From assembly GCA_964468345.1 (NCBI GenBank), contig CAYXVZ010000006.1:92498-156497 (forward strand): DNA of 64,000 nt, read 5' to 3'. The notes under the pieces were generated by a model. It was not told the origin of the DNA, did not search any database, and was given only the letters and a program-made list of their open reading frames with translations. This DNA comes from DALYLB01 sp964468345 (lineage in GTDB: Bacteria; Acidobacteriota; Blastocatellia; RBC074). Position numbers and translations under genes: made by a program. Positions 57,084 through 64,000 of this stretch are shown here, in pieces (position 1 is the first letter of the stretch; each line of letters opens with the position of its first letter).

Positions 57084-58340
57084 ATGGGATTCCCCAAGCC
57101 CGCCCGCTCCAGCATACTTCTCGCCATTTTCGTTCTCGCGGTTCTCATTCGCATCTCCTTCGTGTTTGTCGTCACCGGCCTCGATAAAGGCGCACAAAAT
57201 CCTGCCGTGCTGAATGGCGATGAGCGCGATTACATCGGACGCGCGCAGAACCTGCTCGCAGGAAACGGCCTGACGGCCGGCGGCCCCAGCGACAGAATGT
57301 GGCGCACTCCGGGTTATCCATTCTTCCTGGCCGGTCTTTTTTTTCTCGGCGTAAAGAATGTCGCCGGTATTCGATTGTCGCAGTGCCTGCTCGGGGGATT
57401 GACCTGCGCGCTTCTCTTCCTGCTCGCCGAGCATCTATTCGATCGCGGGCTCGCGATTGCGACGGCAACCTATTTCGCGATCTTTCCGCCGCATGCCTAT
57501 ATGGCAGGACAGATTTTGTCGGAGAATCTGCTGTTGCCGGTGGTGCTTGGATGCATCCTGAGCTTTTTTGCCCTGGCGAAATCTCACTCGCTTCGATCAG
57601 CAATTTTCTGCGGTGCTTTGGCGGGAATCTCTGTACTGATCAAACCGGAGTCGGCGGTCGTCTTGATTGCCTTGGTGCTCACGATCTGGATTCTCAGAAT
57701 CAAAAACAAAGCCGGCTTGAGTTTTGTCGTCGCGCTCGTTGCCGTCCTGGTTCTTTCGCCGTGGTTGATTCGTAATTATCGCCTGAGCGGCCACCTCGTT
57801 TTATCTTCCGTGGGCGGCGAAGCCTTTTGGGGCGGGAATAACAGCTATGTGCTCGATAATCCAAAGTATCGCGGCTATTGGATGGCTCCATCGGAAATGC
57901 CGGCGCAATTGAATGAAGTGCTGGCCGCGCCCACCGAATATGAGCAGGATCGCGTGCGGTGGCGATTGGGAACAGAGTTTCTTAATCAGCACCGAAGCGA
58001 TCTGCCTCGGCTGGCGATGTATAAATTGCGCCGTTTTTATTCGGTGTTTGTGCAGGATTCGAAAGAGCGGCTGGCATTGATCCTCAGTTTCGGCTTGCTG
58101 CTGCCATTTATCGCAACCGGCGCCGTCATCAACGGCTGGCGATTTCTGCGCGATCGGCATTCGGGCCTCATGCTGCTTGCGATCATTCTGGGCTATAACC
58201 TGCTGGCGATTATATTCTGGGGCGCGAATCGAATGCGGCTGGTGATCGATCCGTTTTTGATTCTGTTCGGCATCTGGGCGGTCCGCGCGGCGTTATTCCG
58301 CATCGGAATCCTTACAGAAAAATCAGGGGCGGATCTATAA
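57084..58340 (+). CDS. GT39/ArnT-like membrane glycosyltransferase
   Basis: 418 residues, about eleven membrane helices. The first extracytoplasmic loop carries the GT-C acidic motif (NGDERDYIGRAQNLL) followed by RTPGYPFFLAGLFF, the classical pattern of dolichyl/undecaprenyl-phosphate-sugar using transferases. The C-terminal end has only a short soluble part. It would transfer a sugar from a polyprenyl carrier to lipid, protein or polysaccharide outside the cytoplasm. Target unknown; the exosortase locus nearby is consistent with surface glycan work. Confidence 0.85.
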   Translation: MGFPKPARSSILLAIFVLAVLIRISFVFVVTGLDKGAQNPAVLNGDERDYIGRAQNLLAGNGLTAGGPSDRMWRTPGYPFFLAGLFFLGVKNVAGIRLSQCLLGGLTCALLFLLAEHLFDRGLAIATATYFAIFPPHAYMAGQILSENLLLPVVLGCILSFFALAKSHSLRSAIFCGALAGISVLIKPESAVVLIALVLTIWILRIKNKAGLSFVVALVAVLVLSPWLIRNYRLSGHLVLSSVGGEAFWGGNNSYVLDNPKYRGYWMAPSEMPAQLNEVLAAPTEYEQDRVRWRLGTEFLNQHRSDLPRLAMYKLRRFYSVFVQDSKERLALILSFGLLLPFIATGAVINGWRFLRDRHSGLMLLAIILGYNLLAIIFWGANRMRLVIDPFLILFGIWAVRAALFRIGILTEKSGADL

Positions 58341-58401
58341 CTTTGCCCGGTTATTTTTCCATCCCCGTTTTTCCTAAATCAGGAGAAGCAAGAAAGACAC
58401 A

Positions 58402-58482
58402 ACCACGAAGAAACGAAGAGCACGAAGAAGAGAGAGAAGGCTTTTCGTTCATCTTTCTTCGTGCTCTTCGTTTCTTTGTGGT
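58402..58482. repeat. Family A inverted repeat, copy 5
   Basis: Arms 58402-58429 and 58455-58482 match at 27 of 28 positions. It lies between the convergent glycosyltransferase and fabI genes, 61 and 50 bases from their stops. Confidence 0.93.
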
Positions 58483-58532
58483 GAAAGCGTTGTCCGGAAC
58501 TTGTTCGCACTGATTTAGTTCTCTGCACTTGA

Positions 58533-59309
58533 TCAGACAGGCATTAACGTCCCGAGAATGTGATATCCGCCGTCAACATAGATAATTTCGCCGGTGATTC
58601 CGCGCCCCAGGGAACTGATCAGGAACAGAGCGGTGTCTCCCACTTCCGCCTGTTCCGTCGCGTGGCGCAGCGGCGCGACTTCGCGGTGATGCTCGACCAT
58701 CTTGGTAATGCCGGAAACGCCGCGGGCGGCCAGCGTGCGAATCGGCCCGGCGGAAATGGCATTAACGCGAATTCCCTTCGGTCCGAGATCGTGCGCCAGA
58801 TAGCGAACGGAAGCTTCGAGCGCGGCCTTGGCGACTCCCATCACGTTGTAATGCGGCACAACGCGCTCCGCGCCGAGATAGCTGAGCGTGATGATCGATC
58901 CTCCGTTTTTCATCAACGGAGCCGTGGCGCGCGAAAGCGCGACGAGCGAATAGGCGCTGATATCGAGCGCGGTTTTGAACCCTTCGCGCGACGTGTTCAC
59001 GAACTCGCCCTTGAGTTCCTCGCTCGGGGCGAATGCGACGGAGTGCACCACAAAATCGAGGCTCCCCATCTCCGCTTCCACGCCCGCAGCCATGGCATCG
59101 ATCTCCGCATCGCTCGCGACATCGCAAGGAAAACATTTCGAGTTTTGAAGCGTTGCGGCGAGCGATTCGACATTTTCCTTCAATCGTTCGCCCTGATAAG
59201 TGAATGAAAGACGCGCTCCCTCGCGCGCGGCCGATTCGGCGATCGCCCAGGCGATGCTGTGCTTATTGGCAACTCCGACGATCAGTCCGTTCTTGCCTTC
59301 GAGCAACAT
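58533..59309 (-). CDS. fabI: Enoyl-[acyl-carrier-protein] reductase (NADH)
   Basis: FabI performs the last reduction of fatty-acid elongation. From the ATG at 59309 (258 residues) the FabI-type cofactor site GVANKHSIAW, catalytic Y154 and K161 in YNVMGVAK, and SYLGAE are present; this separates it from other short-chain dehydrogenases. An AAGGAG lies about a dozen bases upstream. It is the usual length (E. coli 262). Confidence 0.95.
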   Translation of the reverse strand: MLLEGKNGLIVGVANKHSIAWAIAESAAREGARLSFTYQGERLKENVESLAATLQNSKCFPCDVASDAEIDAMAAGVEAEMGSLDFVVHSVAFAPSEELKGEFVNTSREGFKTALDISAYSLVALSRATAPLMKNGGSIITLSYLGAERVVPHYNVMGVAKAALEASVRYLAHDLGPKGIRVNAISAGPIRTLAARGVSGITKMVEHHREVAPLRHATEQAEVGDTALFLISSLGRGITGEIIYVDGGYHILGTLMPV

Positions 59310-59375
59310 ATGGATGAATTCTCCTTTGTTGGTTGTGATTGAGGGCGGCAGCATATCACGCCATCGAAAAATTCC

Positions 59376-60044
59376 TCAATCAGGCACATATCGCGGCAGC
59401 ATCGGCAGAAGGGCGCGCGTGAATTCGTGCGCGGCGTTGCGAGCCGTTTCTTCTGCCTGATCTCCGCGGCCGAGCGGGGCAATGACGCGAACCAGCGCAC
59501 CGTCCGTGCGACCGAGGCGAATCGCGTCCTTCATGGTTTGCCAGCGTCCCCAATATTCGCTGGCCACGGCGCGGCCCCGCCCTTGATACCAGTAAATCGC
59601 AATCATTTGTTCCCCGTCCTTGGCGATCTGATATTCATTGATCAGATTTCCCTTCCCCGCCACGCCTGAGTATTTATCGATGCCGCGAAGCAGATGATGG
59701 CTCATCGTCCAACCGGCGCCCGGCATGCAATTTTGCGGCGAATGAAAGGTCTGCCGATGCCGCTGGCTTTCATACCAGGCAATCGATAAAAACACATAGG
59801 CGCCGTTTTCCGCCACATAGGTGCGGGAAAGAAACTCATCCGCGCCGAGTTCCCGCATCGCGCCTTCTCCCAGCGTCTGCGTATCGATCTGCCGCCAGCC
59901 GTTGAACTCCGCGGGAAACTGCGCAAGCGGCGATCGCGGCGGCACCCGTTCGCGGCTGCTGGCGCGATCCAGAAAATGAGCCGTGATCGCTGAAGCCAGC
60001 AATAACAACAAAACAACGGGATACAGATAGGAAGGCTGCTTCAT
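59376..60044 (-). CDS. Exosortase-associated protein EpsI (DUF3485)
   Basis: 222 residues from the ATG at 60044: an N-terminal helix (YLYPVVLLLLLASAITAHFL) and a DUF3485 domain with FNGWRQID, YESQRHRQTFHSPQNCMPGAGW and YWYQGRGRAVASEYW. EpsI domains accompany exosortases, often fused to them; here they are two genes overlapping by 4 bases. The protein is thought to act outside the membrane in exopolysaccharide or sorting reactions. Confidence 0.88.
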   Translation of the reverse strand: MKQPSYLYPVVLLLLLASAITAHFLDRASSRERVPPRSPLAQFPAEFNGWRQIDTQTLGEGAMRELGADEFLSRTYVAENGAYVFLSIAWYESQRHRQTFHSPQNCMPGAGWTMSHHLLRGIDKYSGVAGKGNLINEYQIAKDGEQMIAIYWYQGRGRAVASEYWGRWQTMKDAIRLGRTDGALVRVIAPLGRGDQAEETARNAAHEFTRALLPMLPRYVPD

Positions 60045-60910
60045 AATCGGCTCCGTAATCGGGAAAACAGACCGAAAGTTTTCGCAACCGCCAAAAGCAT
60101 AACCCCTTCGAACAAAAACACGAGCCATCCTGAAAACGCATGCATAAACCCTTCAGCGGCGGCCGGGCCGGAATAATGCGCCATCAGGCCCGTCCCAGCC
60201 ACTCGGGCTGCATTGGCCAGCACCGCGATCGGAACGATGGCGAGCACGACCAGCAGGCGGCGCAGCATTCCTTTCTCGAACCAATAGGCATAGACGACCG
60301 CGAGCAGCGCCATGGAAATGAGCGAGCGGATTCCGCTGCATGCTTCGACGACCTGCAATTTCATCTGCGCGAGTTCGATGATGTTTCCCTCTCGCAGCGC
60401 CGGCACGCCGAACAGGCGAATCACGCGCGTCGCATTTTCAGAAGCGAGCAACTGCAGCGGAAACGCGATTCGGTAAAAGATCACATTTGGAATCGGTATG
60501 GCCAGGAGCCAGATGCCGAGCGGAAAAGCCAGCGCGCGCAGCATTCGCACACCGCCGAATGCGATCACGAGTCCCGCGACGGACAACAGCATTGCAATTC
60601 GCGCAAGATAGAGTTCCGCGCCGACGATGCCGGCAAAAAGCAACAAGATAGATACGATAGTCCATCCCACGCCAAGCAGGGGCTGGGGCGCAGACATCTT
60701 CGCAAGAATTTCGTCGCGTTCGGTCCAAAGCGCATACGCTGACAGGAACGGCACGAGAAATCCATGCGAGTAGTTTTCATCCACCCGCCAATCGTCCACA
60801 ACCCGGCGCAGCGTGTCGAAAAACAACCACAGCCAGACCAGGGCCAGCAAGGCAATGCGCCCCAGCGTCATTGCATCGAGGTGGAAACTGGTTTTCGATT
60901 GGATTCTCAC
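60041..60910 (-). CDS. Exosortase (archaeosortase/exosortase family cysteine transpeptidase)
   Basis: 289 residues, about eight membrane helices. The catalytic triad is in place: C191 in VEACSGIRSL, R236 in NAARV and H257 in EGFMHAFSGW. The YSHGFLVP motif near residues 47-54 is typical of exosortases. These enzymes process PEP-CTERM-like tails. I see no PEP-CTERM protein in the window, so targets are elsewhere or the enzyme serves glycan export. Confidence 0.93.
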   Translation of the reverse strand: MRIQSKTSFHLDAMTLGRIALLALVWLWLFFDTLRRVVDDWRVDENYSHGFLVPFLSAYALWTERDEILAKMSAPQPLLGVGWTIVSILLLFAGIVGAELYLARIAMLLSVAGLVIAFGGVRMLRALAFPLGIWLLAIPIPNVIFYRIAFPLQLLASENATRVIRLFGVPALREGNIIELAQMKLQVVEACSGIRSLISMALLAVVYAYWFEKGMLRRLLVVLAIVPIAVLANAARVAGTGLMAHYSGPAAAEGFMHAFSGWLVFLFEGVMLLAVAKTFGLFSRLRSRL

Positions 60911-61081
60911 GCGGGAAAGCGCCCTAAAAAAATCACTTCACAAATTGTAAAGCTATGTTATCGTGCGGCAGCGTCTCAATCCCCACGAAACGTACTTCAC
61001 GTAATCTTATTTCATTGTAACCTGACAATTCTTGCAGGATTGGTGCCGACAATACCTGATAGATGCGGCGCCGCCAAGGTT

Positions 61082-61157
61082 GGTGGCGAGGTGAGGTTCA
61101 AAATACCAACAACGCTGATTTGGGATGCTTCAGCAGGTATTCATGCACCTCGCCACC
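61082..61157 (-). other. Nested stem-loop between the hprK-like gene and the exosortase gene
   Basis: Outer arms GGTGGCGAGGTG (61082-61093) and CACCTCGCCACC (61146-61157) are exact complements. Inside, AATACC (61102-61107) pairs with GGTATT (61136-61141), and GCTGA (61114-61118) with TCAGC near 61130. All three stems are co-linear, giving one long hairpin of 76 bases. No T-run follows. It might be a leader structure of the exosortase message or a small RNA. Confidence 0.6.
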
Positions 61158-61193
61158 GACGTATGTTTCAACATCGCCACGCAACATACCCGT

Positions 61194-62192
61194 TCACTTC
61201 CTCATTTCATCGAAACATAACGCAACCATTTTGGGATTCCCCAGAACATTCGAAGCAGAAAAGAATACATGACAAACAGCGGGGCGGGCCAGCGTTACCA
61301 GGGCATTCCATTGCCGCCGGGTATGCTCGGGCCAGATCTGAAAAAAAGCGCTCTGCTCGGCGAGCCGCAACAGGCTTTCCGCCGGGCCGAGGGCAGACCA
61401 CCGGCACTCGGCTTCATCGGTAATTCGCGGAATCACGATATGGTCAATTTTGCGATAGCATCGATCGGCATTGCCCGAAGCCCCGAAAAATCCCAATCCA
61501 TCCACGCTCATCCGATCCAGGTGGGGCGCACTCCGCGGAATCTGCTTCAAATCCTGCCATTCATCGAGCAATCGCTGAGAAAGATGAAACGACTTCTTGA
61601 GCGCCCAGAGCCGCGGACCTTCATCGTCAAAATCGATCAATAATGAATCATCTGAAATCGGCCGCCATCCGGCCAGACCAAGCGCCGTGGTGAGCGTGGT
61701 TTTTCCCGCGCGCTGCGGCCCGCAGATTACCCAGAGTTCCTCCGCCGGCGACAACACGGCCGCCGCGTGCAAGTGATACACGTGGCGAGCGCGCAGCAAT
61801 AAGAACAGCGCAAACAGCAGGTAGGTGTTGACCAGAATTTGCGGCGCATTCATTGCCTCCGATGTTACCCATGCCTTGCCGCGTCCCGCCGCCGGATCCA
61901 GAACGAAGAACTCCCTGCCGAATTCAAAATAAAACCGATCCTTCGCTTTCCACAAGCGCGCGATGCCGCTTTCCGTCACCATCACCGCATCGGCGGGAAT
62001 TGCCTCCAGGGACGATTCGCCATCCGACAAAAGGCAAAGCTCCAACGATACGCCGGTGAACTCCGCGGCGGGAGGATCAATTATCCCTGGTTGATAGTAT
62101 TGAAAGTATTCGGAGAGAAACTTGAGAAGCGATTGAGAGGTGGTAATGAGCCGGATTGGAATCTCACAAATCGTGAGTGCGATGGCCGCCAT
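61194..62192 (-). CDS. HPr-kinase-like protein
   Basis: 332 residues from the ATG at 62192. The C-terminal half resembles HPr kinase: HLHAAAV (142), P-loop GPQRAGKT (158-165) and SDDSLLI (180-186). The N-terminal half does not look like the HprK sensor domain. Family members of this kind occur beside PqqD-like proteins in lasso-peptide and exosortase loci, where a kinase role on a peptide or carrier is proposed. The upstream bases are a repeat arm without a Shine-Dalgarno sequence; an in-frame start at 62249 would lie inside the repeat. Confidence 0.82.
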   Translation of the reverse strand: MAAIALTICEIPIRLITTSQSLLKFLSEYFQYYQPGIIDPPAAEFTGVSLELCLLSDGESSLEAIPADAVMVTESGIARLWKAKDRFYFEFGREFFVLDPAAGRGKAWVTSEAMNAPQILVNTYLLFALFLLLRARHVYHLHAAAVLSPAEELWVICGPQRAGKTTLTTALGLAGWRPISDDSLLIDFDDEGPRLWALKKSFHLSQRLLDEWQDLKQIPRSAPHLDRMSVDGLGFFGASGNADRCYRKIDHIVIPRITDEAECRWSALGPAESLLRLAEQSAFFQIWPEHTRRQWNALVTLARPAVCHVFFSASNVLGNPKMVALCFDEMRK

Positions 62193-62202
62193 AATTAAAA
62201 GA

Positions 62203-62353
62203 GGAAGCAGGAGGCAGCTGCAGTCGGCAGGAAGAATCGGTTGTTGCACCAGAAGCCAGTATATATAAGTGCGGTGCGATAAATTTCGACTTGGCGCGAA
62301 AACTGCCTCCTGCCGCTGCCTCCTGCTTCCTTCTTCTTCCGCTTCCTGCCGAC
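62203..62353. repeat. Inverted repeat of GGAAGCAGGAGGCAGC words
   Basis: Two arm pairs are visible: GGAAGCAGGAGGCAGC (62203-62218) with its complement at 62315-62330, and GTCGGCAGGAAG (62223-62234) with 62342-62353. CTTCC/CTGCC words are reiterated on the right side. It lies between the PqqD-like stop (7 bases away) and the hprK-like start (10 bases away). Confidence 0.82.
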
Positions 62354-62360
62354 GGTGTCT

Positions 62361-62795
62361 TTAGCCGCCGGTCGCGATGGCTCCCGTGGCCGCCATGGAC
62401 GAGCCGGAAAGGGTTACCTGCGCCAGAGAATTCGATAACTGGAGTTGCGGCGGCTCGTAACTCGGCAAACCGCCCGCGGCGGAATCCATCTCGCGGCCAT
62501 ACACTGGAACCGCTTGATCGGTATAGCAGACAAGTCCGTTGGCGACGAGTTCATCGAGGAAGGCACGAACATCAAGTTCTGCAAGATCGGCGTTGATGCG
62601 GAAGCCGGCCGCAAGCATTGCGCTCAGTTCCTCAATCGTATTCGCGGAGGCGGTGCGCATTTGTTTCCAGAGGAATACTGCCGCGGCGTTGAGTGTGTAG
62701 TAATGAAGATTCTCCAGGTCGAGAATAATTCCTTCTTCGTTGTCGAGCAGCTCCGTAAATGAAGCCTGCTCCTTCGTTACAATCTTCGTTTCCAT
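62361..62795 (-). CDS. PqqD-like protein with lasso-leader-like C-terminal tail
   Basis: Residues 1-95 are a PqqD/RRE fold: GIILDLENLHYYTLNAAAVF (22-41) and the winged-helix part to LVANGLVCY. RRE domains bind leader peptides of ribosomal peptides. Unusually, about 45 more residues follow. They contain Y113, P116, L118 and T128 in YEPPQLQLSNSLAQVT, the spacing of the lasso-leader pattern YxxPxL...T, then a small-residue tail GSSMAATGAIATGG. The hprK-like gene is next on the same strand. The PqqD call is firm; the precursor-like reading of the tail is my inference. Confidence 0.82.
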   Translation of the reverse strand: METKIVTKEQASFTELLDNEEGIILDLENLHYYTLNAAAVFLWKQMRTASANTIEELSAMLAAGFRINADLAELDVRAFLDELVANGLVCYTDQAVPVYGREMDSAAGGLPSYEPPQLQLSNSLAQVTLSGSSMAATGAIATGG

Positions 62796-62862
62796 TTCTT
62801 ACAATTCACTTCCTTTCAGTCTGAAGATGCGATCTCCAGACAATCAATAGCGCAGGGGAAAC

Positions 62863-62887
62863 AAAAAACCACTGCTTAGAACAGTGC
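62863..62887 (-). terminator. Probable intrinsic terminator of the TolB-like gene
   Basis: On the minus strand CACTG-TTCTAAG-CAGTG (62886-62870) is followed by G and six T (62868-62863). It lies just over 100 bases after the stop of the TolB-like gene and upstream of the PqqD-like gene, separating the two transcripts. Confidence 0.7.
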
Positions 62888-62992
62888 ATGCGTCCTCAGG
62901 TTGTCCTGCCCGACAATTCAATTTTGCCGCCTTCCCGGTGCGCCCACGTCGGCTCCTTACACTTATCGGCACCAGGAAACTCTAACATTCGC

Positions 62993-63943
62993 CTATTGCG
63001 TTTGTCTTGCAGGCCGAACCGGTTCGGACAAAAAGATCGCGCCGTCGTCGGCGCCGGATGTATTGGTCAAACGTGAGGTCCTGCCGGTCGGCAGGTCGAG
63101 AAGATAGATTTCCGCATCGCCATCCCGCATGGAGGTGAAAAGCACCCGGTCTCCGCGGGAAGAGAGGGTCGCATTGAAATCCGCGCTTTCGGACAGCACG
63201 CGGAAGTTGCCGGAGGCAGGTTCCAAGAGAGCGATGCCGCTCAGTTTCGATGTTGTGGCGGCGGTCGTGAAAACGATCTGGCGAGAGTCCGCGCTCCAAT
63301 TGATGCCGCCCACGACGGCGGCGCCCTCCGTGACCTTTCGCGCAGCATCCGTTGCAAGGGTATAAAGCCAGATTTCCACCTTGCCGCTGCGGTTCGAAGC
63401 GAACGCAACCTGTTTGCCATCAGGCGAGATCACGGGATTGAAATCGTTGAATTGCGAGCGTGCCGGAAGGAGGACGCGGCGAGATTCCCCATTGGACGAC
63501 ATCAGTTCAATGCCATCGCCGGAGGCAAACACCATGCTGGCGCCATCGGCGGTAATGCTGGGGTTGTATTCCTCCATGGTATTGGTCGTCAGGCGGGTCA
63601 GGCCGGTAATCGTCGGACGGCGCGTCCGCCACGCGGCGCTTATCTTTCCGCAAAACAATTCGTAACTTGCGCCGGCGCGGGCTGAATAAACGATAGTCCG
63701 CGTGCCCGCCGCAATCGCGGGCGAGAGATGACCGCGCCCCGTGTCAGTCAATTGACTGACCTGTCGCGTGTCCAGATCGAGCAAAAACAACTCCGCGGCC
63801 CCATTTCTCTGCGAGACGAACACGGCGTAATTTTCGGCTTTCTCCTGCCGCGCCTGTCCCAGGACCGAAGACGAGGGAAGAAGCAACAGCGAAGCGGTCA
63901 ACATAAGGCCCGAAATCATTTTATTCATAGTTCTCGATGTCAT
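62993..63943 (-). CDS. TolB-like WD40/PD40 beta-propeller protein
   Basis: A signal peptide (MISGLMLTASLLLLPSSSVLG) and about five PD40 repeats of the pattern xPxxSPDGxxxAFxSxRxGxxEIWxxxL (NPVISPDGKQVAFASNRSG, WSADSRQIVFTT, GDRVLFTSMRDGDAEIYLLD). At 316 residues it is a short propeller without the N-terminal TolB domain, so it is not a true TolB of the Tol-Pal system. GAGGT stands 9 bases before the ATG at 63943. Role unknown; exported propellers of this kind are frequent in acidobacteria. Confidence 0.85.
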   Translation of the reverse strand: MTSRTMNKMISGLMLTASLLLLPSSSVLGQARQEKAENYAVFVSQRNGAAELFLLDLDTRQVSQLTDTGRGHLSPAIAAGTRTIVYSARAGASYELFCGKISAAWRTRRPTITGLTRLTTNTMEEYNPSITADGASMVFASGDGIELMSSNGESRRVLLPARSQFNDFNPVISPDGKQVAFASNRSGKVEIWLYTLATDAARKVTEGAAVVGGINWSADSRQIVFTTAATTSKLSGIALLEPASGNFRVLSESADFNATLSSRGDRVLFTSMRDGDAEIYLLDLPTGRTSRLTNTSGADDGAIFLSEPVRPARQTQ

Positions 63944-64000
63944 TGGGGTGTTACCTCATATCTTGATCCGGTCATATATGAACCGTGCGGAACGCCGGAC

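Overview
The window reads as a contig of chromosomal DNA from a Gram-negative, outer-membrane-bearing bacterium, most likely an acidobacterium. That placement is inferred from gene content: a Ser/Thr kinase fused to a TolB-like domain and TPRs, paired M16 peptidases, a BBP2-type porin, an exosortase with EpsI, a PqqD/HprK-like pair, futalosine-route menaquinone synthesis and a MoxR/DUF58/VWA cluster. No rRNA is present to confirm it. I see no phage, no transposase, no CRISPR array and no anti-phage island.

Layout. 0-1.9 kb (minus): start of the division cluster, mraZ-rsmH and the first codons of the next gene, with a well-formed promoter and a 10-bp-spaced MraZ operator. 2-11.3 kb (plus): ZIP metal transporter; B12-dependent acyl-CoA mutase large subunit; two M16 peptidases; a membrane Ser/Thr kinase; the B12-binding mutase small subunit. 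The mutase active-site signature (F90/Q208) is that of isobutyryl-CoA rather than methylmalonyl-CoA mutase. 11.5-25 kb (plus): a threonine dehydratase, then a tight MoxR - membrane protein - ABC transporter - DUF58 - VWA - VWA cluster. 26-36.4 kb (plus): a chemosensory cluster like PilG-L/PixG-L (TPR coiled-coil protein, CheY, CheW, two MCPs, CheA-CheY hybrid) without CheR or CheB. 36.7-41.3 kb (plus): MacB/Lol-type export system (two permeases, periplasmic adaptor, ATPase). 41.4-48 kb (minus): nitrogen module amtB-glnK-porin with glnD upstream. 48.5-51.7 kb: mqnC, a PepP-like peptidase and a YkgJ-type Cys-cluster protein. 51.8-56.6 kb: tadA, two tRNA-Ser genes, SRP RNA, an AT-hook protein, dnaX, ybaB and recR, an order also known from Bacillus. 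57-64 kb: GT39 glycosyltransferase, fabI, and an exosortase/EpsI/HprK-like/PqqD-like locus ending in a TolB-like propeller.

The most unusual property lies between the genes. More than a dozen intergenic gaps hold long inverted repeats built from short reiterated words. At least six word vocabularies occur, two of them (ACGAAG and GGCAAAA) more than once. The two arms of one element are nearly identical, while copies of the same family differ from each other in both arms at once. They lie just 3' of genes, touch or overlap several stop codons, and twice sit directly in front of a start codon (recR, hprK-like) that then lacks a Shine-Dalgarno sequence. A second point of interest is the PqqD-like protein, whose extra C-terminal tail contains a YxxPxL...T motif like a lasso-peptide leader, next to an HprK-like kinase.
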